Assembly: GCA_963681505.1 (NCBI GenBank) | Contig: OY811973.1 | Location: 5,862,128 to 5,926,127 of the forward strand | Length of the DNA: 64,000 bases | DNA from: Eunapius fragilis | Taxonomy: Eukaryota; Porifera; Demospongiae; Spongillida; Spongillidae | Reading direction: 5' to 3' | Shown here: piece by piece, positions 32,311 to 43,857 of the stretch | Numbering within the stretch: position 1 is the stretch's first letter | How the letters are laid out: every line of letters starts with the position of its first letter | Position numbers and translations under genes: made by a program | The notes under the pieces: model-generated | The model's database searches: none | What the model saw: the letters and a program-made list of their open reading frames with translations, nothing else | Told to the model about the DNA's origin: nothing

Positions 32311-32629
32311 GCTTTACGTTTAAAAGAGCGGAATATACCCGAGCACCAATATGGCGGATAATTGATTACGTCAACTAATATATCACATGATTGCTGCTAC
32401 GGATCACACGATGAAAGAGCTCTATAGCTTGAACACCATTCCACTGTGTTACAAATGTTACTGTATGATGCAAGCATCAGAAAATTTTACTTTAGGGCGT
32501 AGTCTCTATAAAACGCAACGTTTGATAAAAACGCAACGTTCCTCAAACGCTACGTTCCCAAAACGCTACGCTAGTCCCACGCAAACGCTACGCAAACGTT
32601 ACGTGTACTTTTATTTGACCGCTACTGTA

Positions 32630-33410
32630 GGGTTCTTGCATCACTGTCTGACAAATTTGGCATGTGCACTGCAAGAGCATCAAGTTCCTTCCCTGCGCTT
32701 TTCAGAATAGTACTGCTGGTCCTTCTGCAGTGCTTTTTAGCATTGCTCGAAGACGACCACCGTGCCGTAGCGCCAGCGTAAGTCTTCCTGGCCTTCAGCG
32801 ATGCCCATGTACACTCCGCCCCTTGTCTTGCTCTCCGCTGGGCTTTAGAGCTCGATTGCGAGTGGTTCTGAAAAGAACTGTTTTCACTTTGTTTACCCAC
32901 TTCGTCCGCCATAAAACAATAACTGTTAATAATACCAACTCGTAATGAAATTCATCAAAAGATGGTGCGCTTTTTGGTCTAGAACTTTGTAAACACGATT
33001 TCTAAAGTAAAACGTTGCAATTACATTAGGAAAAGGGGTTCGAAAGATGCATCAGGCATCCATCGAAACAACTGATAGCCTCACCTACCGTAAACCTAGC
33101 GTTTGGCGAAAATAAATAGCTAACACTTTCAGTCCTCAAAAATTACGCTTCGTTCGAAAGTACGCAAACTGTTTCCCGGGTTCAGAATCTGACTCAGTCA
33201 AATTGTTTGCATATTTATGCTGAAGCTTCATTCCAATAATCATCTCAATTCGTTGACCCTGAGTGAAGATATGAAGGAAAAAATCGTGTAACAAGACTGA
33301 GGTGACAGAAAGCGAAAGTTATGGAGCGTGATAGTCACGTGACGCATATTTTCTGTTGTATGTAGGTAAATGCCTACCCCATGCAACTGTACTTTTAAAT
33401 TCATGATATC
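32630..33410 (-). pseudogene. HTH transposase-type gene, copy 2, upstream part
   Basis: The protein starts at 32912 on the minus strand with MADEVGKQSENSSFQNHSQS and runs to LSDSDART, where the composite element cuts it. It continues at 22505. The 5' flank to about 33410 matches 21093-21580 inversely, including the CACTTTCAGTCCTCAAAA-type segment. Copy 2 lacks six or so residues present in copy 1 (APRGDP). Together with copy 1 it forms an inverted pair about 11 kb apart. Confidence 0.65.
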
Positions 33411-33584
33411 GTATTTAGTTGTTGTTTTAAAATCAAGTGAACATAAACTTTATGAAAATTTTTTTTCCCGACAACTACCATGATCTCCACTGTACTCCTA
33501 GTGACTATTATTATATACTATGTATACAATGTGTTAGATAAACTCTTCTTCTGCTTGTTATTCACCGCACCCTACATGACTCAC

Positions 33585-33668
33585 TTTGTTCACATCAGAT
33601 CCTGCCTTTACAAGGATCTCCACCACAGCTGTATGACCATTTTGAGCTGCCACATACAGTGGTGTCCA
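33585..33668 (-). CDS. Ankyrin-repeat exon (84 nt, phase 0)
   Basis: It reads WTPLYVAAQNGHTAVVEILV and ends AGSDVNK, an ankyrin repeat very close to the exon at 39120-39203 and 1991-2074. It has the same acceptor (TATGTAG) and donor (GTGAGT) and the same flanking intron sequence for over 150 bp. The conserved Asp/Ala of GAD has become GSD. It may belong to the same minus-strand gene as the kinase at 17-19 kb, with later transposon insertions in between (inference). Confidence 0.7.
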
Positions 33669-34213
33669 CTACATATAAAAAACAGTGCAATACACATTAG
33701 GTGACAACATGTGGAATTAAACAATGCACTGATTGTTGTTCACATTCACATCAGATGGAACAAAATCTAGTGGCAATGAGCATGGAAACTACAAGCATGA
33801 GGACTAAACCAATTCTTGGTTTCATTAATGCTGCCAAATTGTCATATCCTGATGATAGCATCACAATAATGTGTTATCGTAGTACACTGAATGAATAAAA
33901 AATTGGTACAGTAAGAAGTGATGGTCTACATGAAAGAAACAACTTAATCCTCAATATAAAAACTGTTTACATGCTTAACGTACTACCCGATGTTGGATGA
34001 ATGGGATTGAAAAATTTGACACTAAATGTGTAGTTTTTAGGCTAGTAAAGGTGATTGATTAATTAACATATTTGATATAAAGACATACTTCAAAAGGTTT
34101 TGTTGAATGATATGTATTCACCACCTCTACTTTTAGATCTCTACATTGAAACTAATTTATCACCAATATTATAAATACAGTCCACATGCAACCTTATGTC
34201 CTAATAAAGGATG

Positions 34214-36119
34214 AGTGGATCAATCCATTATATGTCAATCATATTTGGCCCTCTCATCTTCAGATCTTGATACAACTTCTCATATTTGTTTGCCTTGATA
34301 TGGATGATGTTAATTACACCTATTATCAACAAAATAACTTTTATGGTTCATGAAATACATGTATATTGTCTAGAATAATTTGTTTTTTAAAACAAAAAAT
34401 TGCTACTTAGACAGCTCACATCTTTGCCACCACAGTGCAGATGCTGGTATATCACTTTCATTAGCAGACATGACGATGATATGGGTGGCATGTTGCCTCG
34501 GTTTCTTTGCCTTTCTTTAGGGCAGGCGAATTTACCGTTCCATCCGATACGGAGTTTGATGAGGAGGTCACCTCACTTGGAATGACGTATCAATTGACGA
34601 TCCCGGGTCACCATCGTTTCTACGGGTGCATATAAAACAATCGAAAACAGATCCTGTGGCACGTTCATTGCTAGGACCTGCACACTCAAATAAAGGTACA
34701 TTAGGAGCCCCCCGGACTCAGGAGAACACTCATGTATTGCTTTTATACAATTGCAGCAAGCTATGATTCCACTTTGTAGTGAGAGAGATGGGTGTTGTGC
34801 AATCAATGATGCTGGTACAACTTGAAGGTGCGAGTATACATGTATAAGGCGCCGATGGTATCGACTCCAATAACTGCTCATGGTCAATTGAATTGATGTT
34901 CAGGAAAAAAAAAGTAAATGGTATTCATGTTAGAGGTGTCATCTATAATTATTATACAAACGCGTACTCAGTGGACCAAGCACTGCGCACGCCACTATTG
35001 TTGATGCATCTCTATATACAATAGTGCCTCTTCGATTGTTAGAAGTTTACTGCTCTAATACAGCGACTGTATAGCCGCTGTCTATACTGAGTATCATCAT
35101 TATGTCCTCGTTCTTATGGATAAGTGTTATAGTGAAATGTGGTAGTATTATTCTATTCCACGAAACGTTTTGCAGTACTCATTTGAAGATACGTTGGATA
35201 CATAATTTGCAGCTGGCGTCTAAATTAAAGGCGCGAAAGTCTCTATTTCAAGCAACGCTATGTTAGTTGATCCCAATCACGACGTTCCTTTAAATGCCCC
35301 ATTGAGCTTGTGCGATCAGTTGTGACCTTTGCATGCGCAAGAGTTGTGTAGTACGCACGTTCTTGCGGATTGTTTAAAATCATATTCACACGTAAACATG
35401 TAATTGGTATTCATTTTACTTTTTTCCCCCCGGCGACCGGGTCACTTTTTTTGGTCCAACTGTCCGAGAAACATGAAATCAACTTGGTGTGGCCTAACGC
35501 TCGCAATGACTTATAACTAATAAACCACAGTTTGGATAGAGCTGTGTGTAAGACGATTATGTAATACCACTCCCCACTACGTAAACACCACTTACTTTAG
35601 ATTAGTTGAGCAAAATCAACCAAGTTGAAATAAAAAACGGCGACTGCAGGTTTGGCTGTGCATGGTGCCCAGGGGTTACCGATACTCAAACGTTTTATTT
35701 TTGGAAAACATTGGGACCATCAATGACAACTATGGTGAAATAAAAACCCCTTGAGTATCATATGGCAAGTGACCTGTATTTTGTAAATTAAACATCAAAC
35801 AAGTTTCATACTTAAACCTTTCATCACCCTGAAAATTGATTTACATAGTTCAGTAGTGCTAAGAAGGAGCTTCAATTTGATACCTGATATACCAGCATCT
35901 GCACTGTGGTGGCCACTGTGGTGGGCAGAGATGTGAGCTCACCGAGTTGCAATTAAAAAAAAAACAAATATTCTTGACGATATATTATATTTTGTAAACC
36001 ATTAAAGTTCTTATGTTGATAATAGGTATAATTACATATCAAGGCAAACAAATATGAGAAGTTGCATCGTGATCTGAAGATGTGAGGGCCAGATGTGATT
36101 GACATATAATGGATTGACC
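34214..36119. mobile_element. Second member of the palindrome element family (1.9 kb)
   Basis: The left end (GATCAATCCATTATATGTC) and right end (inverse GGGTCAATCCATTATATG) match the termini of 26381-28131. The TIRs are about 240 bp. AGTG-like bases are duplicated outside. The element interrupts the AAGGATGAGTGG/GATTCACAGATATC intron repeat found uninterrupted at 40065-40100. The inner region includes the Cys-containing frame at 34573-34887 and the GGGGTTACCGATACTC segment also seen in both arms of the first element. Confidence 0.75.
34573..34887 (-). CDS. Relative of the palindrome-encoded Cys-containing frame
   Basis: The minus strand reads MSSYWSRYHRRLIHVYSHLQ, then VVPASLIAQHPSLSL and IIACCNCIKAIHECSPES, matching the frame at 27045. 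The CCNC cluster is kept, but the two Cys residues after SRY are lost by a small deletion. After ECSPES the frames diverge. It is an element-encoded protein or exon of unknown function. Confidence 0.4.
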   Translation of the reverse strand: MTMSSYWSRYHRRLIHVYSHLQVVPASLIAQHPSLSLQSGIIACCNCIKAIHECSPESGGLLMYLYLSVQVLAMNVPQDLFSIVLYAPVETMVTRDRQLIRHSK

Positions 36120-36330
36120 CCAGTGGGATTCACAGATATCATATACAAAAATGAAAAATTTATTAACATGGACACTAAACATGTATGAGTTCCATATGTA
36201 CGTCATTATCAGGTTAGGTTAGCCCCCCCTGCTACATTAAACAATGCATTTAATAAAACTTGTTAAAATCAATAGCTATAACTATAATTATCATAAGTAA
36301 TAAAAGCATTCTCTATATGAGAAGATTGGT

Positions 36331-36537
36331 GGAATATAGGAATCAAAGGTGATGGTGGTGTAAAAAGCAAGGGAACAAGGTTTCTGATTGAAAAAGAAAA
36401 ATGAAATATACCTACATTAGCAGTGCAGATATTAGCCCATTTCATTTTTTGTTTAGGTATATTTCATTTTTCTTTTTCAATCAGAAACCTTGTTCCCTTG
36501 CCTTTTACACCACCATCACCTTTGATTCCTATTCCTA
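36331..36537. mobile_element. Hairpin element (family copy 2)
   Basis: Arms of about 95 bp (GGAATATAGGAATCAAAGG to the centre near 36430) are near-perfect inverses. AAGCAAGGGAACAAGG is the family core. It abuts copy 3. Confidence 0.8.
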
Positions 36538-36592
36538 CAAGTAAATAAAAAACCTTCTCGATGAGAAAGTTGGTGGGATATAGGATTTGAAG

Positions 36593-36770
36593 GCAATGGT
36601 GGTGTAAAAAGCAAGGAAACAAGGGTCTGTAATAGTAAGGGAAAATGTCATAGTTCTATATTTAGCGGCCCGTTTGTAGCATATACTATGTTTGTGGGCT
36701 AAATATAGGGCTATGACATTTTCCCATACTATTACAGACCCTTGTTTCCTTGCTTTTTACACCACCATTT
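36593..36770. mobile_element. Hairpin element (family copy 3)
   Basis: The left arm runs from TGGTGGTGTAAAAAGCAAGG and the right arm ends with its inverse, about 80 bp each around 36675-36690. The flank 36537-36592 also carries the family's GAGAAAGTTGGTGGGATATAG segment, as in copy 1, but only on one side. Confidence 0.8.
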
Positions 36771-37194
36771 GTGGTCAAAACGTCTCGAGGCTACATGACA
36801 TATATCGGTGGTTGTGTTAGGAAATCACGTATGTAGATAACTTGTAAGACATCAGACCCAAAATTAGAAACAGTCCGCTGAACGCGAGCGGTATCAAGAA
36901 GAGAAACGGTCCGCTTAAAGGCAACGTTATTGGGAGAGTCCTGAACTGCTCGCTTGCGAAGAGAGTGCGGTACGGGAAGGCTAAGCGTACTAGTACCCTG
37001 CAAAACCAAATGAGGCCATCGAAAGAGTACTACCAATAAAGTTATTCATAGGTATGTAAATGTAGCTACCTACTCTTACTAAGCTTGGTTTACAATATGA
37101 CATTGGTGGCTGAACATTACGGATCAATTACGAATCAATTACGATCATCGACTACATCAAATATGCATCGGAATAATGTGCATGAAATAAAATG

Positions 37195-37615
37195 AATGAA
37201 ACAAGTCTTCTCAATGAGAAAGTTGATGGGATATAAGATTTGAAGGCAGAAGCGAGAATGCTGAAGCCATTAGTGTGATTTTCATTTCTTAAAAGTGTTC
37301 CTATCCCGAGTTATGCGTGGTCAAGAACAAGAACAAGAAGAAGAACGAGAAATATCTGGGACTGGGTACGAGTTTGGAAAATAGTTTTGTTCTCTACAAC
37401 CACGCAGTTTTGTACATCAAACAAACACGAAACAGCTTGTTGTTGCCTTCTTGTAAGATGATGACAACAGGAGTCTTGTTAGAAGCGGGTCGCGTTTTGT
37501 TTAATGACATTCATAATCGGGATCAAATCCTATATAGAGATATACTAACGCAATTCTCGATTCCTATTCACCAACCTACTTGTATAGAGAATGTTTTAAT
37601 TACTTGTTTCCTAAA
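37195..37615. mobile_element. Longer relative of the hairpin family with internal sequence (copy 2 of the dispersed element)
   Basis: The left part has CAATGAGAAAGTTGATGGGA-type terminal sequence and the right part TAGAGAATGTTTTAATTACTTG, which match the outer ends of hairpin copy 1. Between them is the 37260-37570 interior shared with 5764-6110. This suggests the short hairpins and the longer element are one family. The open frame 37317-37652 is Lys/Asn-rich at the start and has no recognised domain. Confidence 0.45.
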
Positions 37616-38166
37616 TTTTTCTGGTGGATTTGGTGTTGAATTTAGTTCTTAAAACGTATCAAATCAGGTATCAAAAACGTCAACTTGTGCAGTCATTTTA
37701 GAATCTGCAATTTTGTTGAGGCGTACCATTAAAAATATTACACTAGTCCCCAGACTACTTCCATTGAGGATCAAAGGTCAGTGATAAGTATTGGCAAAAG
37801 CGAAGCCATATAATACATAGGATAAATGTACCCAAAGTAAACTGATCTCACGCTATTATCAGATAAACCATGCACTGCATGCAATACATGACCAAATTGA
37901 CTTAAGCAACTTTGGCATTATATACACATATCAAACAGCGCATATTACTATAAAGCGGAGAGAGAAGCAGTATCTACCACTGTAACTATTACAGAAACTA
38001 TTTCTTCCATTTTAGCGACATACCATGCATGTTCATAATTTATTGATCCAACATTTATTGATGCTGTAGCGTACCTTTGGCATGTTGTTTTTTTTTTAAT
38101 CCTTTCGGTAACGCGCTTAACATGCACTCGTCTGGCAGATTTTTAGTTAATTGCCCGATCGGTTAG

Positions 38167-38530
38167 GTGTCTAATAGACCCCCAAAGATAACCTGTGGAC
38201 ACATCCTGAAGCGATTGGTACACTTGGTGTGCTTTGCAAACGTTCCTGTTGTGAGTTATGCTATCCTGAAGGAAGAAGTCGACAACGACAACGGAGGAGA
38301 AATTTTAGGTGGGACTGGGTACAGACGATGGGGACGAGTATTTTTGTTCTCTAAAAGTACACCTGTTTTGTGACACAGATCACAGATACAACGCAGAACT
38401 GTTCTCCTTTTTGATATTGCTTGATTGCCACTAAGGGCGAAGTGACCCGACTCTTGGCTGTCCTGCTAGACGTGAGTGGCATTTCTAAATGACATTCATG
38501 ATACTGCAGGATTCCTTTATGAAACCTACT
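38167..38530. repeat. Dispersed element, copy 3 (diverged)
   Basis: It shares GAGTTATGCTATCCTGAAGG-type and TTTTTGTTCTCTAAAAGTACAC-type stretches with 5790-5960 and 37290-37420 in the same order. No termini were found. A short frame in it (about 68 codons) is not recognised. Confidence 0.4.
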
Positions 38531-39119
38531 TGCGTAGGATCAGATATTAAAAAATATAACTATACTCAATTAAAAGACTGTTCCTCCAATATCACCAGAT
38601 TGTTATGTGCTCAAAGCACATCGTGTGAAACATTACATTATTACATCATCTTAAAACTAGTTTAGGTGGTCTATTAATTTTTAAAAATATTGCATAATCT
38701 GGTGCAAGTACCTACAAAATTGATTTTACTCACTAATCTGGCATACTTTAAAACAATAATGAATGCAGCTAGTGCAATATGCCTTCCAGCATTGGCCACT
38801 ATTATGTAATCTCATCATCATGGAGTGTCTGTCCTCCCTACCACTTTCACCTATGGTGTGAGTTTTAGCTGTTATGGTCTTACTGCAATGTGCAGTACCT
38901 ATGCCCTCCAGTCAGTATGTGGTACCACACACCCACTATCGCTAAGAGTCTTGTCAGCCGAGACATTTGCTACCAGCAGCCCCTAAACCAGGAACCACCA
39001 AACTAACACCACTCCTTAACATGTACATTTACATGACAAATCAGTACTCCTAGTGACCATAAATATATAAGAATACAATGTATTTAGATAAAATCTTCTG
39101 CTTGTTGTACATGACTCAC
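38531..39119. other. Non-coding stretch
   Basis: Apart from AT-rich sequence and short intron-repeat words, nothing supports a gene here. Confidence 0.4.
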
Positions 39120-39203
39120 TTTGTTCACATCAGCTCCTGCCTTTACAAGGATCTCCACCACAGCTGTATGACCATATTGAGCTGCCACATACAGTGGTGT
39201 CCA
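39120..39203 (-). CDS. Ankyrin-repeat exon (84 nt, phase 0)
   Basis: The minus strand reads WTPLYVAAQYGHTAVVEILV and ends AGADVNK. The acceptor TATGTAG and donor GTGAGT are as in the other two copies. It lies farthest upstream on the minus strand, so if the exons belong to one gene this is its 5'-most visible exon. Confidence 0.7.
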
Positions 39204-39479
39204 CTACATATGGGAGGTGAGGGTAAATAAAAAAAGTGCAGTTCACATGCACCAATGTGGAATTTAAAAATGCACTGATTGTTGTTCATATTCACATCAG
39301 ATGGACCATGGAAACTATAAGCATGAAGACAAAACCAATTCTCTTGGAATCATTAATACTACTAAACTGTAATATCCTAATGATAGCATCACAATACTGC
39401 ATTATCGTATTATACTGAATGAATAAAGATAGGGTAGCAGTAATAAGTGATGCTCTACATTAAAGAAACGACATTATAT

Positions 39480-40110
39480 GTTCACATGATTAGCGTACCC
39501 ACTGATGAAGGATGAATGGGACTGACAAATATCATATGCAGGATAAATATTAACATGTGTACATTTTCAGCTAGTAAAGGTGATAGATTAATTTAAATAT
39601 TGCATAACTACTTATACATTAAAACTACTTAATGAACAACAACATTACTGTCCACATGCATAACGTACCCTCTGATGAAGGATGAGTGGAATTCACATAT
39701 ATCATATGCAGGAATGAAAAAGTTATTAACATGGACGCTAAACATGTATGAGTTATATATGTATGTCATTATCAGGCTAGTTCAGCCCCCTACTACATCA
39801 AACAATGCATATGATCAAACACGTCAAAATCAATAGCTAAGTATCCATAGCATTTTAATAAGATACTCAAGTCTGTTCCGCCAATAGCACCACATGGTTA
39901 TGTGGTATAGCACAATTATCTACCCTAAATGTATGTAATCTTCAGGCTAGTTTAGGCGGTTTAATATTGCATAACCTAGTGCAAGTATCTACAAAAATTA
40001 ATTATATTCACGAATTGAAAAACTTAAATCATAAATATATATTGTCTACATGCATAACGTACCCGCTGACGAAGGATGAGTTGGATTCACAGATATCATA
40101 TGTAGGAATG
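39480..40110. repeat. Tandemly duplicated intron segment
   Basis: At about 39490, 39660 and 40060 there is a block with ACGTACCC(A/G/T)CTGATGAAGGATGA, then GATATCATATGCAGGAATGA, then AACATGGA and AAACATGTATGAGTT. On the minus strand it ends in a donor-like GTACGT/GTACGC, so it may include a tiny decayed exon. Related copies occur at 1215, 33985, 36125 and 40790. Confidence 0.5.
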
Positions 40111-40186
40111 AAACTGAAGTTAATAACATGACTTCCAAACATGAATGAGTTCTATATGTATGCCTATCTTCAGGCCAGTTAGTGGC

Positions 40187-40325
40187 AAGGAAACAAGATT
40201 TACTGACTGGGATTCCAGGAAAAATTAAAAAGACCAATATTAGCATGTTGATGTGTGCTGATATACATGTAAGTTTATTTCTTTCTCCTTCCCAGTAGTA
40301 AATCTTGTTTCCTTGCTTTTTACAC
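40187..40325. mobile_element. Hairpin element (family copy 4, diverged)
   Basis: The left arm has GGCAAGGAAACAAGATTTACT and the right arm its inverse AGTAAATCTTGTTTCCTTGC. The arms are about 45 bp of good pairing with a looser centre. It is followed by TTTTTACACCACTATAGCC and CCACCAACTTTCTC, as in other copies. Confidence 0.7.
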
Positions 40326-41439
40326 CACTATAGCCTTTTATTCCTACATACATGTACCACCAACTTTCTCCTAGAGAGAGTTGCCATCACTTGGCACAAT
40401 TGTGATTCATTATTTTAGATCATGTTTACCTGATGGAAAATTCCATTAAATGTTCCAAAAAGGAAACTGTCCACACTTTACTCAATATATGGTAGGTTGT
40501 GGGTCTCAGTTGTAATGGTGTAATGAAATGTTCTTATCAATTTTTACAATCACTTTCCATCTGGCAGTACATACAAAGCCAGTTCGGTAATATTTCCTCA
40601 CATAAATACATCTCTACATGAAGCAGTCAAATCATAATACGGACCTACATGTAGCAGTTGCCAGGAACACTCAAGACCACCTGAGGGTATGTTATATATG
40701 AACCACTTCCTTGGGGGAGTAACACTATGAGGAAGTTATGGAGTAATGTGTGCACACCTGTTTACAGTTCAGATGCAAATAGACATAACATGGATGCTAA
40801 ACATGTATGAGTTCTATCCTCAGACTAGTTCAGCTGGGTCCCCTGCTATTTCAAATGTTAGTATTTGACAAACAGGTCAAAACTATCATCTATCTATCCA
40901 TAAACACATTAACATCAGGAAGTACAATAGTAGTTCCTATATAGTAATTGACCCAAATCGTGAAATCATTAAAAAACTCGACCCATGTATACCTAGCATA
41001 CCAAGAAACGGATAGTTTAGCTCTTTGTTGTTATCGAACCAGAAGGCAAATATAGTTATTTGTTTTGTTCCAGTTTTCAAACTGTTTGGTTTAAGAGAAC
41101 ACAAAAGCTCGTTTACTGTATTCTTGTTCCCAGACCAATTTGTCTCATACGTAATCATTACGTAATATGGAGTGCTATATTGCAGCATTCCCATGGCAAA
41201 AATCACAATAGAATTGTGCTGCGTAATGAACAGGTGGGAATTTCATTTGATCGCAGTTTTGTTCACCACTTCTGGCTAGCAAAGTTGTTTTTGTCAAAAT
41301 GCATTCACGTCAAAAAGAGGAGAGCTACAAGAGGAATACCTAAAAATTGAAAAACATGGAGATTTTTTTTCAGCTGCAATGGTGATATAATAAAAATATA
41401 ATTATTTTATTTAACATAATAGATTATTGTTATTATAAC

Positions 41440-41740
41440 ATGAATATACAGAAACAACACAGATTAAATACAAAGTACAGCTCTAAAGTAGACGAACTAT
41501 CCTAGAGAGGATAGCTGTAGCATTAGCCCTGACCAGGTGGAGATTCAGTTGTTCTTAGATCTCATTATGTACAAAGGACTTTGGCTGACACGTAGAGGTG
41601 GCAAGTCTAGAGGCTACAGAGGAGATAATGGCAGTGGCTTCTTTTCCCCAAGATCCATATGTTTCAGCGACCCTAGGGACACATACCCATCCTAGATCTG
41701 AGCACATGGGGTCATTGGCGTGGTGTTTCCTTTTTATTTT
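41440..41740 (-). pseudogene. LINE 3' end fragment
   Basis: The minus strand reads HHANDPMCSDLGWVCVPRVA and ETYGSWGKE and, after a stop, LNLHLVRANATAILSR. This aligns with the end of the 12612-13568 copy (KHRANDPKCSELGWVC, VETYGNWG, VARTLLAR). It is a 5'-truncated insertion, which is the usual outcome of LINE retrotransposition, with an in-frame stop. Confidence 0.75.
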
Positions 41741-43694
41741 TAACACCGGTTCCGTGTAAATCGAAGGTTTTTTTTGCACATTTTGTCGAACGCACTTTTT
41801 GAAAAAAATTGTCGGACAAATTGTAAGCCTCACAAACGGGTATTAACGTAATGGCCCAACCTTTTCACGATGTTTTGTGTTATCCCTAGCTTTGTAAGTC
41901 ATTTCGCTATTTTTGACCGTTCGTTCGAAGTTAAATGGTTAGACCCTTCCCGATAATAAGTACACTTTTTTCCTGGGTCTTATTACAGGCAAAATACTAT
42001 TCAGTGGTTCTTACCTAAGCTAGATACATAGTGTTCCACGATTTTGGATCCTCTAATTGCACGGAAGCGCTGGAACCAAACACAGGTGGTAACCACCCTC
42101 GACTCCAGACCTAAATTTTACAAAGTTTAGGTAAATGAATGTAACAATTATTGTTCGTTTGCAATTGCGCAAGTTAAGAACTACATGAACATAGATAAGC
42201 ATACTAATTCATTGTTGCTCAACTGCAGTGGAGCCTATGTGATCAGAGACACGCTTGAGGAGTTCTGGTTTGTTCCCTGACTTAGCCATTTTAAGGTGGG
42301 TGAGATAAACCTCCAATTCAGGCTTCTTCCATTTGGATAGGCTTTTCTCAAAATAGAGCTCCCCATATGTGATTCTGGCCTTCCTCTGCCTTCCAGTCGG
42401 TCCACCATACGTTTGCAGCCTTCCGTGCTTACCAACAGCACTTGGAGCTTCTGTCTTGCTGCCAATGGTCTAGTACACTGCACGTATCTTCCCTGGAAGA
42501 GGAAGCTCACTTAGCCTAATAACTTTCTGCAACTGCAGCTCATCCAACCTGGCAAACACACCATCCACAGAAATCTTCACCTTATCCTGGTCAATAGACT
42601 CCCCAGCTTTCCAGCATTGATGAATAATGGTCATTACCTTGGAAGTCAACTCTGGTTGCATGTCCTTTCTGGTGTGGGCCCAACCAGCATAAAAGTTTGG
42701 CTCGAATGTTGTATAATTTATTGCATTATCAAACATATTTGAGGCCCGATCAATAGCACCTTCTAGAGTAAAGTCTATCCTGGAAAGGAGCTCATCTGCA
42801 TGCTTCATTGCTTTGCTAAGCACATCTTTAGCTGTGAACACTCCACCACACATATGATTCATTAGTAGCTTCTGGGATTTGAAGTGGTTGGGACAATTAG
42901 CACACTGTGGGCATGCTGCATGTATCCCATTCATTGCCTCCTCATCATCCCTTCGCTTCTGCAGACGCTGTACTTCACGATGACTCACGTCCTTATGTCT
43001 CCTCGTGTATCGACGTCTATCCTTGTTTGCTTGCACACAAGTTCCTTTTGAATCACTGTTCAATAGAACAGTGATACCAGTGAAGTTGACTCCTTCTGAA
43101 CCCATAGGGGTACTCAGTGAACAGGCAGGGCAGGAAGGAATCGGAACTGTGACCAATGGCACTTTCTGACCAAGACTGTGAAAGAATTGGACTTCTGAAT
43201 TACTATCAGTAGTAATGTAATTAGCTGCATAGAACCCAGATATGCCAGGTATTGCCGGTATCACAGCTGTACGACACGGAGCATGAAAATCGGACTTCAC
43301 GAGTAGCACAGTTGTGTTTTTTACAGAGTTAGTTATTAGAGCCACTGCAAGTTGCTTTGGAGTGTAAACCTTCCTACCACCATCTCCCTGCACCAGGTAG
43401 GTATCAATGTGTCTGCTGGTGTGAGAAGTGAGTGTCACACACGTCTTTACCACTCTGGGCCTCATTATGATAATAGGCCAATAGCTTGAGCCCTGCAGCT
43501 GAGCAAACATATGGCAGGAGCAGCTTAGTCTGCTTGCCAGCCAGGTTTTTGGCATTGTCGCTCTGGACTATTATTTTGGAAACATATGGAAACCGCTGCC
43601 TCAAGGCATGAAATGCTGCTTCCAAACATGAATGAACAATGTTCCCATCAGCCCTCTGCTCGCCCTGCACAATGCAATCAATGAAAGCTGCATC

Positions 43695-43855
43695 ATGTTC
43701 GTCTTCATCATGTACGTCTTCATCATGTACGTCTTCATCATGTACGTCTTCATCATGTACGTCTTCATCATGTACGTCTTCATCATGTACGTCTTCATCA
43801 TATACGTTTTTATCATGTTTGTCTTCATCATGTTCGCCTTCATCATGTTTGTCTT
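43695..43855 (-). repeat. 15-bp coding minisatellite (HDEDV repeats)
   Basis: CATCATGTACGTCTT on the plus strand repeats with period 15 and encodes Asp/Glu-rich HDEDV pentapeptides on the minus strand. It lies in frame between the 30-bp array and the RNase-H-like block. Confidence 0.85.
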
Positions 43856-43857
43856 CA

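Larger units (their letters stand above)
22508..32627. mobile_element. 10.1-kb composite element with TIRs and TA target site
   Basis: The left end starts CAGTAGCAGTCAAAAAC and the right end, inverted, starts CAGTAGCGGTCAAATAAAAG. Both continue for roughly 110 bp through arrays of AACGCTACGC/AACGTTACG words. TA flanks both ends (22506-22507 and 32628-32629), and the outer sequences are two halves of one HTH transposase gene, so the whole block behaves as one insertion. TA duplication and TIR style fit Tc1/mariner-pogo-like elements (inference). No intact transposase remains. The block has grown by internal insertions: satellites, a giant palindrome, a 9-bp-TSD element, G/C runs. Confidence 0.75.
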
